Source: MED-G105 sp038522945 (lineage in GTDB: Bacteria; Pseudomonadota; Alphaproteobacteria; Caulobacterales; Parvularculaceae). Taken from it: a stretch of 64,000 bases of DNA. Below, in pieces: positions 51,199 through 60,942 of this stretch; position 1 is the stretch's first letter; each line of letters starts with the position of its first letter. Below the pieces are notes generated by a model. The model ran no database searches, had not been told where the DNA came from, and saw nothing but the letters and a program-made list of their open reading frames with translations. A program made the position numbers and the translations under genes. The DNA is taken from positions 186,001-250,000 of the forward strand of contig JBCBJV010000001.1 of the NCBI GenBank assembly GCA_038522945.1, given 5' to 3'.

Positions 51199-52677
51199 TC
51201 AACCCCACCATTGTTCAGGCTGATGATTAAACCCAGCCGCATTTTCCAATGCAAACATGCCTTTGAACATCGTTTCTTCGTCGAAAGGCTTGGCGATGAG
51301 TTGCAGCCCCAGCGGCAGTCCTTGCTTGTCGAGACCGGCGGGCACGCTCGCACCCGGCAGGCCAGCGAGATTTGCCGTCACCGTAAAGACATCGTTCAGA
51401 TACATCTGGACCGGGTCAGCAGACTTCTCGCCCAGGGCAAACGCCGCGGACGGCGTAGACGGCGTCAGGATCAGGTCAACTTTCGAGAATGCATCGGTGA
51501 ACTCATCGAAGATCCGCTTGCGGACTTTCTGGGCACGCAAGTAATACGCGTCATAATACCCGGCTGAGAGCACATAGGTCCCGATCAGGATCCGGCGCTT
51601 GACCTCATCGCCAAAGCCTTCCGCGCGGGTGTTCTCGTAAAGCGACTGAATATCGTTGAATTCCTTCGCACGGTGGCCGTACCGAACCCCGTCATAGCGC
51701 GCGAGGTTGGAAGAGGCTTCCGCCGGTGCCACGATGTAATATACCGGCAGAGCATATTTGGTGAGCGGCAGGGAGATATCGACAATCTCGCAGCCCGCGT
51801 CGCGCATCCAGTCGATCCCCTGGGACCAGAGATCTTCAATCTCACCCGGCATCCCGTCGAGCCGGTACTCCTTCGGGATCCCCACTTTGAGGCCCTTCAA
51901 TGATCCACCGAGGGCTGCTTCATAGTCCGGGACCGGACGATCAATCGACGTTGAGTCCTTCGGGTCGTGGCCCGCCATGGATCGCAACATGATCGCCGCA
52001 TCGCGCACGTCACGGGTGATCGGGCCCGCTTGATCGAGGGAGGAAGCAAACGCCACGATCCCCCACCGCGAACAGCGGCCATAAGTTGGCTTTACCCCTA
52101 CCGTGCCGGTCAGCGATGCGGGCTGACGGATTGATCCGCCAGTATCGGTTGCCGTTGCGCCAACACAGAGCCGCGCAGCCACCGCCGCTGATGAGCCACC
52201 GGAGGACCCGCCCGGCGTCAGCTTGGCGTCGGAGCCTTCCGCCCGCCATGGATTGACCACTGGGCCGAAAAAGCTCGTCTCATTGGAAGAGCCCATGGCA
52301 AATTCGTCGAGGTTGAGCTTGCCGAGCATCACCGCGCCATCGCGCCAGAGATGACTGGAAACGGTCGACTCATACGCCGGGACAAAGCCCTCAAGGATAT
52401 GCGAGCCCGCTGTCGACGGGACGCCCTCTGTACAAAAGAGATCCTTGATACCGAGGGGAATGCCTTCCAATGGACCGGCTTTGCCTTTGGCAATACGGTC
52501 TTCGGAGGCCTTGGCCATCTCTCGGGCGCGATCGCCTTCGATCCGAAGATAGGCATTGAGATCCTTAGCCGCTTCAGCGCGCGCCAGGAATACGTCGGTT
52601 GCTTCCGTCGGCGACAGAGATTTATCCGCAAACGCATCGCGAAGCTGGGCGAGGCTCATGTCGTGAATGGCTGTCAT
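51199..52677 (-). CDS. gatA: Aspartyl/glutamyl-tRNA amidotransferase subunit A
   Basis: GatA releases ammonia from glutamine for the amidotransferase. The 492 residues have the amidase triad: GIKDLF (Lys78), GGSSGGSSAAVAA (cis-Ser, about 158) and TDTGGSIRQPASLTG (nucleophile Ser182). The ATG at 52677 overlaps the gatC stop. Confidence 0.97.
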   Translation of the reverse strand: MTAIHDMSLAQLRDAFADKSLSPTEATDVFLARAEAAKDLNAYLRIEGDRAREMAKASEDRIAKGKAGPLEGIPLGIKDLFCTEGVPSTAGSHILEGFVPAYESTVSSHLWRDGAVMLGKLNLDEFAMGSSNETSFFGPVVNPWRAEGSDAKLTPGGSSGGSSAAVAARLCVGATATDTGGSIRQPASLTGTVGVKPTYGRCSRWGIVAFASSLDQAGPITRDVRDAAIMLRSMAGHDPKDSTSIDRPVPDYEAALGGSLKGLKVGIPKEYRLDGMPGEIEDLWSQGIDWMRDAGCEIVDISLPLTKYALPVYYIVAPAEASSNLARYDGVRYGHRAKEFNDIQSLYENTRAEGFGDEVKRRILIGTYVLSAGYYDAYYLRAQKVRKRIFDEFTDAFSKVDLILTPSTPSAAFALGEKSADPVQMYLNDVFTVTANLAGLPGASVPAGLDKQGLPLGLQLIAKPFDEETMFKGMFALENAAGFNHQPEQWWG

Positions 52678-52976
52678 TATTCCACCACCTTCGGCACAAC
52701 AAAAAAGTGATCTTCCGTCTTCGGCGCATTGCCGACGACATTGTCCGGCTGACCGCCGCCGACAGGCCCTGATTGGAGCTGGTCCACCCGCTGTGGCAGA
52801 TCGGCTTCGACTGTCGAGGACATGGCTTCCACGCCGTCAACGTCCACCTCGTTCAGCTGTTCAATCCAGCCGAGGATACCGTTCAGCTCAGCACTTAAAG
52901 GCTCCAGGCGATCTTCAGGGATCGCGATGCGCGCAAGCTTGGCCACCTTGCGCACGGTTTCTTTATCAACGGACAT
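52677..52976 (-). CDS. gatC: Aspartyl/glutamyl-tRNA amidotransferase subunit C
   Basis: GatC is the small subunit that ties GatA to GatB. The 99 residues (MSVDKETVRKVAKLARIAIPE) have ILGWIEQLNEVDVDGVEAMSS and a C-terminal FFVVPKVVE. A TTG three codons upstream gives no better site. gatC, gatA, the hydrolase gene and gatB lie in that transcription order on the minus strand. Confidence 0.94.
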   Translation of the reverse strand: MSVDKETVRKVAKLARIAIPEDRLEPLSAELNGILGWIEQLNEVDVDGVEAMSSTVEADLPQRVDQLQSGPVGGGQPDNVVGNAPKTEDHFFVVPKVVE

Positions 52977-53169
52977 CGGGATCAACCGGCACAGGGGCCG
53001 CCTTCATTTGATGAGGGTTGCGTTCAATACGTGATCGCAACGCGTAACAATGGGCGCGGGGCTTCGCAAGCGTTTCCTCCAAAGCGTTTGCGGTGAGCAT
53101 CATTCCGACGCGCCCCGGAAAAAAGATCTCGCTTCCCTCCGTCCCGGCAATTGGCTATGGCGAGGCCCG

Positions 53170-53640
53170 ATGCTCTCCGATTTCGATACCGCCGCCCTGG
53201 ACCTGCCGCCGACAGGCTGCCTCATCGGCCTGGATCTGGGCGACAAGACTATCGGCCTGGCAAGTTGCGATCCCGACCGCCGGCTTGCAACGCCCGTCAC
53301 CACCATTCGCCGAACCAAATTCACGCCGGATGCCGAAGCCTTGATCGAGGTGTGCAATACCCGCAGCGCGGTGGGGCTGGTGATCGGCCTACCCCTCAAC
53401 ATGGATGGCACAGAAGGCCCGCGCGCCCAGTCGACCCGAGCGTTCGCCCGCAATCTCACCCGACTGACAAGCCTGCCCATGGTTTTCTGGGATGAGCGCA
53501 TGTCAACCGCCGCCATGGAACGGGAGCTTATCGGCCTTGATACCAGCCGCGCCAAGCGGGCGCGCGTCATCGACGAATCGGCGGCGGCCTATATACTTCA
53601 GGGCGCGATCGACCGGCTTGGATTTCTCAAAAAGGACTAA
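53170..53640 (+). CDS. ruvX: Holliday-junction resolvase-like RuvX/YqgF (RNase H-fold)
   Basis: RuvX/YqgF is a putative Holliday-junction or rRNA-processing nuclease. The 156 residues start MLSDFDTAALDLPPTG, with the RNase H-fold GCLIGLDLGDKTIGLASCD (first Asp), VGLVIGLPLNMDGTEGP, VFWDERMSTAAMER (Glu) and VIDESAAAYILQGAID (last Asp). The frame is open to 53050, but the upstream part is unconserved. It divergently neighbours gatC. Confidence 0.92.
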   Translation: MLSDFDTAALDLPPTGCLIGLDLGDKTIGLASCDPDRRLATPVTTIRRTKFTPDAEALIEVCNTRSAVGLVIGLPLNMDGTEGPRAQSTRAFARNLTRLTSLPMVFWDERMSTAAMERELIGLDTSRAKRARVIDESAAAYILQGAIDRLGFLKKD

Positions 53641-53642
53641 TC

Positions 53643-53981
53643 ATGACCCCTGCCCTGATGAAAAAGATCGTTGCTGGTCTGTTGTTGTTCACCGGCGGGT
53701 TTCATCTGGCGGTGGCGGCCACGACGTCATGGGAACACTTGAGCACCGGACTGGCAGTATTCGGCGCGCTCTACGGGATCCTCGGGTTCTGGACCTGGTT
53801 CGGCGGACGAAGCGCCATGATGGCGGCCCTCCTGACTGCAAGCGTCGGGCTCGGCGTTGGCGGTCTCAATTATCTCCAGAACGGCGGCCCGGCCAGCATG
53901 CTCACGATGTTTGCCATTGATGCCGTTGTTTTGGTGCTTGGCGGCTTGTGGATCCGCAACACGCCGCGAGGAGCCTCCTGA
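53643..53981 (+). CDS. Small four-helix membrane protein
   Basis: The 112 residues are mostly hydrophobic with about four helices (6-25, 31-52, 56-77, 85-103) and no motif I recognise. It starts two bases after the ruvX stop and ends three bases before pyrB, so it is in the same operon. Function unknown. Confidence 0.65.
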   Translation: MTPALMKKIVAGLLLFTGGFHLAVAATTSWEHLSTGLAVFGALYGILGFWTWFGGRSAMMAALLTASVGLGVGGLNYLQNGGPASMLTMFAIDAVVLVLGGLWIRNTPRGAS

Positions 53982-53984
53982 CAA

Positions 53985-54944
53985 ATGTCTGATCGCCCCG
54001 TCCCAACAAATCCGATCAAGGCCCACCACATCGTCAGCGTGGATCGTCTGAACGATGAGGAACTCGATTACATCCTTGAGCTATCGGCCTACTATGGGCG
54101 CCTGCTCGCCGAAAAACGCCAAGCGCCGCAGCGATTGATCGCCCGCACACAGATTAATCTCTTTTATGAGGACTCCACCCGTACCAACATGTCGTTTGAT
54201 CTGGCCGGTCAGAAGCTAGGGGCAGATGTACTGAACGTGCCGGTCTCAGCCTCGTCTGTGAACAAGGGCGAGGGCTTGATCGACACTGTGCAAACGTTCG
54301 CAGCTATGGGCGCAGACGTCATGATCGTGCGCCAGAGCGAGGAAGGCGTTCTTGACCAGATTTGTGAGCGGGTCGACTGCGCGGTGATCAATGGCGGCGA
54401 CGGCGCGCGCGAGCACCCGACCCAAGCGCTGCTCGATGCCGTTGCAATCCGGACGGTCCATGACAGTCTGAAAGGCCTCACCATCGCCATTTGCGGGGAC
54501 ATCAAGCACAGCCGCGTGGCCGGATCAGATGCCGCCTTGTTTCAGCGTCTCGGGGCCCATGTCCGATTTGTTGGGCCGTCTGAACTGATGCCAGACTCAA
54601 GTCTTTTCCCAGATGTACCTAGATTTGCTTCACTTAAAGACGGTCTTGATGGCGCGGATATCGTCATGGGGCTGCGGATGCAGTTTGAACGCATGTCGGA
54701 CCCGGCAGCAATCAAATCCCGTAGTGATGCCTACTTTGCCGAATTCGGACTCACTCATGAAACCCTGAAACTGGCAAAGCCCGGCGCCTGGATCATGCAC
54801 CCGGGCCCAATGAACCGGAGCGTTGAAATTGATGGCAGCCTCGCTGATGACCCCGCACGGTCGCTGATCCTGCGTCAGGTCTTTTGCGGCGTCGCAACGC
54901 GCATGGCCTGCCTTGATGCAATCGTCACGAAAGGAATGCCGTGA
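53985..54944 (+). CDS. pyrB: Aspartate carbamoyltransferase catalytic subunit
   Basis: PyrB makes N-carbamoyl-L-aspartate, the committed pyrimidine step. The 319 residues have LFYEDSTRTNMSFDLAGQKLG (carbamoyl-phosphate loop; STRTN in place of the usual STRTR), INGGDGAREHPTQALLDA, ICGDIKHSRVAGSD, MGLRMQFERM and IMHPGPMNRSVEI. Despite the one-residue loop variation, the Arg and Thr that bind carbamoyl phosphate are present. Length is normal. In relatives pyrC follows directly; here plsY does. Confidence 0.95.
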   Translation: MSDRPVPTNPIKAHHIVSVDRLNDEELDYILELSAYYGRLLAEKRQAPQRLIARTQINLFYEDSTRTNMSFDLAGQKLGADVLNVPVSASSVNKGEGLIDTVQTFAAMGADVMIVRQSEEGVLDQICERVDCAVINGGDGAREHPTQALLDAVAIRTVHDSLKGLTIAICGDIKHSRVAGSDAALFQRLGAHVRFVGPSELMPDSSLFPDVPRFASLKDGLDGADIVMGLRMQFERMSDPAAIKSRSDAYFAEFGLTHETLKLAKPGAWIMHPGPMNRSVEIDGSLADDPARSLILRQVFCGVATRMACLDAIVTKGMP

Positions 54945-55603
54945 CCGTCATTCTGCCGATTATTTTCGGATACCTCTTAGGCTCGGTTCCGTTCGGGCTC
55001 GTGCTGACCCGTCTTGCTGGTCTCGGTGATATTCGGGCGATCGGGTCCGGCAATATCGGCGCGACCAATGTGCTCCGGACCGGCCGCAAAGATCTGGCCC
55101 TTGCAACGCTCCTTCTTGATGGCGGTAAAGGCGCGATCGCTGTGGGCATTGCCTATTGGCTGGGCTGGCGGCCAGAACTGGCGGGCGCTGCAGCTTTTCT
55201 GGGCCACTGCTATCCGGTCTGGCTTAAATTCAAGGGAGGCAAAGGCGTTGCGACTTTTCTAGGGACCCTGCTGGCCCTGTGGTTCCCTGCTGGGGTACTT
55301 GCTTGCCTCACTTGGCTGGCGACTGCCGTTGTTGCGCGGATTTCCTCCCTGTCCGCACTGATCGCCGCTGCCGGGACGCCTTTGATCCTTTTCTCGATGG
55401 GCAAGCTGGCATTCGCATCCGCCGCGCTCTTCATGACCGTTCTGATTTTTTTGCGTCACCGGGCAAACATCGATCGGCTCTTACAGGGAACCGAGCCAAG
55501 AATTGGGGACAGTAAGAAAGCCAACGATGCTGCGGATACGGACGATGGGCCCAATGGCTCATCTGCTCAATCCCACCCAGCACCCCCTGAGGTCACCGCA
55601 TGA
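54941..55603 (+). CDS. plsY: Acyl-phosphate:glycerol-3-phosphate acyltransferase PlsY
   Basis: PlsY adds the first acyl chain to glycerol 3-phosphate. The 220 residues begin at GTG (54941), overlapping the pyrB stop, with five membrane helices and the three PlsY motifs: SGNIGATNVLRTGRK, LGHCYPVWLKFKGGKGVATFLG and the third loop (LRHRANIDRLLQGTEPRIG). The 40-residue acidic C-terminal tail is longer than usual. Confidence 0.94.
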   Translation: MTVILPIIFGYLLGSVPFGLVLTRLAGLGDIRAIGSGNIGATNVLRTGRKDLALATLLLDGGKGAIAVGIAYWLGWRPELAGAAAFLGHCYPVWLKFKGGKGVATFLGTLLALWFPAGVLACLTWLATAVVARISSLSALIAAAGTPLILFSMGKLAFASAALFMTVLIFLRHRANIDRLLQGTEPRIGDSKKANDAADTDDGPNGSSAQSHPAPPEVTA

Positions 55604-56733
55604 CGGCGGCCGGGCGCACACTGACCACCGAAGAAAAGATCGACTGGCTCCAGTTAATCAGCACAGACACCATTGGCCCCGTCACGTTCTTCAAACTCTT
55701 AAGCCGGTTTGGATCTGCGCGCGAGGCACTATTTGCCTTACGCGACATCTCCAAAAAAACGACACGTGGGCGCCCCCTTCGTCCAGGCGACAGGATTAAG
55801 GCAGAGGACGAACTCAAGCGCGCAGAAGCGGGCGGCATTCGCATTATCGCCTTGCCGGAACCAGATTATCCCAAACCCTTGCGGGTGATCACAGATCCAC
55901 CGCCCGTAATCTGGGTCAAGGGTCACCCTTCCCTGTTTAGCCGCGACGGCGTGGCCATCATCGGCGCGCGCAACGCGTCGGCTGTCGGCCGCAAGATGGC
56001 CCGCGATTTGGCAGAGGGTTTATGCGAGGCAGGGCTGGTCATTGTTTCAGGCCTAGCTCGCGGGATCGATGGTATTGCCCATGAAGCTGGCTTGAATGAC
56101 GGGACAATTGCCGTCGTTGCGGGCGGCGTTGATGTGATATACCCGCCGGAACACGATGAGCTAACCGCCGCCATTGGCAATCAAGGCGCGATCATGTCGG
56201 AGCGGCCTTTGGGGACTCAACCAACGGCCCGAGACTTTCCGCGACGTAATCGGCTAATCTCAGGACTTTCCTTTGGGGTCGTTGTCGTTGAGGCTGCGGC
56301 CCGGTCAGGCACACTCATTACCGCGCGCTTTGCCCTTGATCAGGGCCGCGAGGTTTTTGCTGTGCCCGGTTCCCCTCTCGATCCACGCTGTCAGGGTGCC
56401 AACAGTCTGATCCGGGATGGCGCGACTCTTGTTCAGGACCCAGATGATATCCTCGACGTCTTCCGAAGCCAACGCAGAAGCATCTGGGAACAGGGAGATT
56501 TGTTCGACCCCAAACCGATGGACGACACGCCCGTAAGCGAGGAAGCCCGTCAGGAAATCATGGGCAAGGTAAAGGGACTGCTCGGCTTCACGCCGATCCA
56601 CCGCGACGATCTAGTGAGAGAAATCGATGGCCCGGTGGGGCTCATCATGGATGCCCTGATAGATCTCGTCATCAGCGGCGAGGTGGAAGAACAAGCGGGC
56701 GGTACTTTCGCGCTGACCGTTAGCGACACTTAG
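55600..56733 (+). CDS. dprA: DNA-processing protein DprA
   Basis: DprA loads RecA on incoming single-stranded DNA in transformation. The 377 residues have a SAM-like N-terminal helical part (DWLQLISTDTIGPVTFFKLL), the extended Rossmann domain (AIIGARNASAVGRKMARDLA; VSGLARGIDGIAHEA; SERPLGTQPTARDFPRRNRLISGLS) and a C-terminal winged helix (GLLGFTPIHRDDLVREID). Its start overlaps the plsY stop. Confidence 0.95.
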   Translation: MTAAGRTLTTEEKIDWLQLISTDTIGPVTFFKLLSRFGSAREALFALRDISKKTTRGRPLRPGDRIKAEDELKRAEAGGIRIIALPEPDYPKPLRVITDPPPVIWVKGHPSLFSRDGVAIIGARNASAVGRKMARDLAEGLCEAGLVIVSGLARGIDGIAHEAGLNDGTIAVVAGGVDVIYPPEHDELTAAIGNQGAIMSERPLGTQPTARDFPRRNRLISGLSFGVVVVEAAARSGTLITARFALDQGREVFAVPGSPLDPRCQGANSLIRDGATLVQDPDDILDVFRSQRRSIWEQGDLFDPKPMDDTPVSEEARQEIMGKVKGLLGFTPIHRDDLVREIDGPVGLIMDALIDLVISGEVEEQAGGTFALTVSDT

Positions 56734-56806
56734 CCAGACACTAAGTCAAACTGGCCGAGCCAAAAAACTAGGGCAACGTCGCTCGGCCCAGGTATCGACT
56801 TGAGAT

Positions 56807-57061
56807 TTAGTCGCCTGCACTCTGTGCTTCTTCCGCAGCAGCCTTCGCGGTACGGAGCTGGTAGGCCAAAGGCACCAGTTTCGCGCCTATCGCCAATGCC
56901 TCCAGCTCTGTCAGCAAATGGAGAATATACTCGGCAGTCTCACTCCGCGAGGAGGCCAGAAGTGTATTTTTCGCATCCGGTTCAGCCTCTTTTTGCTCAG
57001 TGTTGGATCCAACAATCGGCGCAGTCGCATTTAGCCTTGATACCATTTGCCCCTCATCCAT
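56807..57061 (-). CDS. Small conserved alphaproteobacterial protein
   Basis: 84 residues; the C-terminal half is one amphipathic helical segment, SETAEYILHLLTELEALAIGAKLVPLAYQLRTAKAAAEEA, a pattern seen in small proteins of unknown function from alphaproteobacteria. The N-terminal half is low-complexity. It lies alone between dprA and topA on the opposite strand. Confidence 0.6.
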   Translation of the reverse strand: MDEGQMVSRLNATAPIVGSNTEQKEAEPDAKNTLLASSRSETAEYILHLLTELEALAIGAKLVPLAYQLRTAKAAAEEAQSAGD

Positions 57062-57378
57062 TCTTATGTTCGTTTGCTTCGACTATGGGTAACCAGCTGA
57101 CTTGGATGAGCACCAAACACCTCAACCAAGAGATTCGTTGCGGTTTATGCAACCATAGATGATTAATGGAAATTAGTAAAACCTATAGTTGAAATTCAGC
57201 CAAAAGAAATTGCGCCATAATTCGAATTCGTCGTTGGGTGGTTGACATTCTTAGCGACGCCGACGCAGGTTCCGGCGCCGTTTCCGGCGCACAAGCGCCC
57301 GGTTGCCGTCCTCAGGCGTCGATCTAGGTCGCCTCTATCGGCCGCCGTTACATTGGTTGTTGGAGAAGCACCCCGCTC
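57062..57378. other. Intergenic region upstream of topA
   Basis: The 317 bases hold an AT-rich stretch (57160-57230), a TTGACA at 57243 without a clear -10 partner, and a tandem TTCCGGCGC...TTTCCGGCGC motif near 57270-57290. No gene is seen. The topA promoter must be here, but I cannot place it. Confidence 0.4.
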
Positions 57379-60033
57379 ATGCAGGTTGTCATTGTTGAAT
57401 CGCCGTCAAAGGCAAAGACCATCAACAAATATCTAGGATCTGGCTTTAAAGTCCTCGCTTCCTACGGCCATATCCGAGACCTCCCGTCGAAAGACGGCTC
57501 AGTAGATCCGGCTCGCGATTTTGAGATGACATGGGAGCTCGACGCCGGTTCCCGCAAGCGCGTCAACGAAATTGCCAGCGCCGTGAAAGAAGCCGATCGC
57601 CTGGTGCTGGCTACCGACCCCGACCGCGAGGGCGAGGCCATTTCCTGGCATTTGCTCCAGGTTCTTACCCAGAAAAAGGCCCTCAAAGGCCAACGCATTG
57701 ACCGTGTGGCGTTCAATGCCATTACGAAAGCCGCTGTGCAGGAAGCCATGGCACACCCGCGGGAAATCGATCAGGACCTGGTTGATGCATATCTCGCCCG
57801 ACGGGCACTCGACTATCTGGTGGGCTTTACGCTATCGCCGGTTCTGTGGCGCAAACTGCCGGGCTCGCGGTCAGCCGGCCGGGTGCAGTCTGTCGCACTC
57901 CGGCTGATCTGTGAGCGCGAGATCGAAATCGAGATCTTCAAGCCGGAAGAATACTGGACCGTCGCTGCCCAGGTCACGTCCGACGGCAGTAAACCGTTTG
58001 AAGCACGCCTCGTCACCCATGAGGGCGAGAAGCTCAAGAAGTTCACGCTCAATAATGAACCCGCGGCCATGGCGGCAAAGAAAGCGGTCGAGACCTCAAG
58101 CTTCGCGATTGACGCGGTCGAAGCCAAGCCGGGTCGCCGCAACCCGCCACCGCCCTTTACGACATCAACGATGCAGCAAGAGGCCGCGCGCAAACTCGGC
58201 TTTAACGCGCAGCGCACCATGCGCACCGCCCAGCGGCTTTACGAGGGAATTGAAATCGGCGGCGAGACCACTGGTCTGATTACTTACATGCGGACGGACG
58301 GTGTCGACATGGCCCCTGAGGCCTTGAGCGATTCCCGCCGGTCGATCGAAGGGCAATTCGGCGCAAATTACCTGCCGTCCTCGCCGCGGATCTACAAGAC
58401 CAAAGCCAAAAACGCCCAGGAAGCCCACGAGTGTATTCGGCCCACGTCGTTTTCCCGCTCGCCCGATAAGTTGCGTGGCCTCGATGATGATCAGTACCGG
58501 CTGTATGAGCTGATCTGGAAGCGGGCCATGGCCTCACAGATGGAATCGGCGCGGCTTGAAAACACAACCATCGATATTCTGTCCACGGACAAAAAGACAG
58601 GCCTGCGGGCAACGGGCTCGGTAATCCTGTTCGATGGCTTCTTGACCCTTTACGAGGAAGGCAAGGACGATACTGACGGCGAAGAGGCATCCGGCGTCCT
58701 ACCAAAGGTAAGCCAAGGTGCTGGTGCAGACGCCAAAGACACCAAAGCCGACCAGCATTTCACGCAGCCGCCGCCGCGCTATTCTGAAGCGTCGCTGGTC
58801 AAAAAGCTTGAAGAACTGGGGATCGGCAGACCGTCGACATACGCGTCAATTCTGTCGGTACTTGAAGACCGTGGTTACGTCACTAAAGACAAGAACCGGT
58901 TTGTCCCGGACAGTAAAGGCCGGATCGTGACGGCCTTTCTGGAGAACTTCTTCCAGCGGTACGTAGAATACGACTTTACAGCCAATCTGGAACAGCAGCT
59001 CGACCTCATTTCCAACGGGGAAGCAGACTGGAAAAAATTCCTGCGCGACTTCTGGCTAGAATTCTCCTCCAGCGTCGATGAGACGAAGGACCTGCGCATT
59101 ACCGAAGTTCTGGATGCGCTGAACGTCGCCCTCGCCCCGCTGATTTTTCCGCCCAAGGAAGATGGCAGCGACCCGCGCGCCTGCCCTTCCTGCGACACTG
59201 GCAAGCTGTCTTTGAAGACCGGCAAATTTGGCGCATTTATTGGCTGCTCAAACTATCCGGACTGTCAGTTTACCAAGCAATTGTCCGCAGCAGAAAACGA
59301 TCCGAATGCAGCTGTCGGTGATAAAAACCTCGGCGTAGATCCCGATAGCGGGCTGGAAGTATTCCTGAAAAGCGGTCGGTTTGGCCCCTATATTCAGCTT
59401 GGCGAACAGGACAAGGAATCAAAGGAAAAACCGAAACGCGCCGGGATCCCGAAGACTTGGGCCGTCGATGATGTGGACCTGGAAAAGGCGCTACAGCTTC
59501 TCTCGCTCCCCCGTGAAGTTGGTCCCCACCCGGACGATGGGGAGCCAATTGAAGCAGGCCTTGGACGCTTCGGGCCATTCGTCAAACACGGCAAGCTCTA
59601 CGCAAACCTGCAGACGATTGAAGAGGTATTCGAAGTCGGCCTGAACCGGGCCGTGACCCTGATCGAAGAAAAACGCGCCAATCCTCGCGCGGGCCGCGGG
59701 GCGACGGCAAAACCTTTGAAAGAACTTGGCGAGCACCCGGATACCGGCAAGCCAGTCAACGTAATGAACGGGCGCTATGGTCCGTACGTCAAGCACGAAA
59801 AGACCAATGCCACGCTGCCCCAAGGCACCGAACCGGATAAGGTCACCCTTGAACAGGCACTGGAACTGATCGCGGCAAAAGAAAAGAAAAAGCCGACCAA
59901 GAAGAAGGCAACGAAGAAAAAAGCCGCCACGAAGAAGGCCACCAAAAAAGCAACGACAAAGAAAACGGCGTCTAAAAAAGCTGCGACTAAGAAGAAGACG
60001 GCTAAGAAGAATGTTGAACCTGCAGATCAGTAA
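57379..60033 (+). CDS. topA: DNA topoisomerase I
   Basis: TopA relaxes negative supercoils. The 884 residues have the Toprim domain (QVVIVESPSKAKTINKYLG; LATDPDREGEAISWH), the active tyrosine in GLITYMRTDGVDM (Tyr303), a zinc-ribbon with four Cys (PSCDTGKLSLKTGKFGAFIGCSNYPDC, about 594-625), further C-terminal repeats (KSGRFGPYIQLGEQ; GRYGPYVKHEKT) and a Lys-rich tail from about 830 (many KKATKKA units). The long basic tail is seen in alphaproteobacterial TopA and may add DNA affinity. Confidence 0.97.
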   Translation: MQVVIVESPSKAKTINKYLGSGFKVLASYGHIRDLPSKDGSVDPARDFEMTWELDAGSRKRVNEIASAVKEADRLVLATDPDREGEAISWHLLQVLTQKKALKGQRIDRVAFNAITKAAVQEAMAHPREIDQDLVDAYLARRALDYLVGFTLSPVLWRKLPGSRSAGRVQSVALRLICEREIEIEIFKPEEYWTVAAQVTSDGSKPFEARLVTHEGEKLKKFTLNNEPAAMAAKKAVETSSFAIDAVEAKPGRRNPPPPFTTSTMQQEAARKLGFNAQRTMRTAQRLYEGIEIGGETTGLITYMRTDGVDMAPEALSDSRRSIEGQFGANYLPSSPRIYKTKAKNAQEAHECIRPTSFSRSPDKLRGLDDDQYRLYELIWKRAMASQMESARLENTTIDILSTDKKTGLRATGSVILFDGFLTLYEEGKDDTDGEEASGVLPKVSQGAGADAKDTKADQHFTQPPPRYSEASLVKKLEELGIGRPSTYASILSVLEDRGYVTKDKNRFVPDSKGRIVTAFLENFFQRYVEYDFTANLEQQLDLISNGEADWKKFLRDFWLEFSSSVDETKDLRITEVLDALNVALAPLIFPPKEDGSDPRACPSCDTGKLSLKTGKFGAFIGCSNYPDCQFTKQLSAAENDPNAAVGDKNLGVDPDSGLEVFLKSGRFGPYIQLGEQDKESKEKPKRAGIPKTWAVDDVDLEKALQLLSLPREVGPHPDDGEPIEAGLGRFGPFVKHGKLYANLQTIEEVFEVGLNRAVTLIEEKRANPRAGRGATAKPLKELGEHPDTGKPVNVMNGRYGPYVKHEKTNATLPQGTEPDKVTLEQALELIAAKEKKKPTKKKATKKKAATKKATKKATTKKTASKKAATKKKTAKKNVEPADQ

Positions 60034-60144
60034 GAGTGGCTCAGCTGACGGGTGACTTGAACTTGCCATAATGGGGCCGCACATCCGGCACGATTTGGAC
60101 GCAGCATCTCATTTCCCGACAAAGGAGAGAGTGAGACTGCCGCA

Positions 60145-60942
60145 ATGATTTCTGTAAAATCCGCCCTTCTTTATGTAGTATTAACTTTAAGTGTCGCGGG
60201 TTGTACGACCCACACCCAAAACACATCTGGCGCAGAATATCTGCATCGCGCTGAGATCTCAGGCATTCAGCTTGATGATGAATTCAAGGCTGCTGCCAAT
60301 ATTGAACCACTGTTGACCTTTCCTGCCCGAATTGGCTTTGCCAAAGTTGAAAACGGCCGGATGGTTGACGTACCTCCCAAAGAGTATCTGGCCTTTGAGC
60401 AGGCAGTAGGTAACGAAAATCCGAATGAATTTGTGCCGATCGATCCATTCTACGCCGACCTTTTCGGCGAAGCCAATCAGGCCACCGGACGTCGAAGGCT
60501 AATTCGCCAGCTCAGATTTGCAGGCGCCCGCCAACATCTCGATGCAATTTATGTCTATGAGGTCTCTGGGTTAAGCGCCCAACACAGCAACCAACTCGGA
60601 CTAGTGAACTTCACGATACTTGGTGGTTTTCTCGCACCATCTGCGAACGTGGAGACCGTCGCGGCTGCCAAGGGCATTCTCTTCGATGTCCGCAACTATT
60701 ATCCCTACGGTCAGATTACAACGTCGAGTGAAGGCAAAATGGCGCTGGCGTCATTCAACAATGGTCGACGAAAACAACGAGAACTTGACGACCATAAGCT
60801 CGCCTCAATTCAGTCGCTAGCTGTTGAGACGGCTGAGATGCTATCAACTCTCGAAAAGGACCTGATTGATAGTCGCGCCTCACATCACCTGTCGATGGAA
60901 GCAAAAACGAACGGTCCTGGCGCTGGCCAAATCACTCAATAG
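60145..60942 (+). CDS. Lipoprotein with rhombotarget-lipoprotein-like sequence
   Basis: The 265 residues start with a lipoprotein signal (ALLYVVLTLSVAGCTTH, Cys about 20). The middle (LRFAGARQHLDAIYVYEVSG...VNFTILGGFLAP...ILFDVRNYYPYGQITTSSEG) resembles lipoproteins annotated as rhombotarget lipoproteins, whose role is uncertain. No rhomboid partner lies next to it. GGAGAG is about 13 bases before the ATG, a long spacing. Confidence 0.6.
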   Translation: MISVKSALLYVVLTLSVAGCTTHTQNTSGAEYLHRAEISGIQLDDEFKAAANIEPLLTFPARIGFAKVENGRMVDVPPKEYLAFEQAVGNENPNEFVPIDPFYADLFGEANQATGRRRLIRQLRFAGARQHLDAIYVYEVSGLSAQHSNQLGLVNFTILGGFLAPSANVETVAAAKGILFDVRNYYPYGQITTSSEGKMALASFNNGRRKQRELDDHKLASIQSLAVETAEMLSTLEKDLIDSRASHHLSMEAKTNGPGAGQITQ

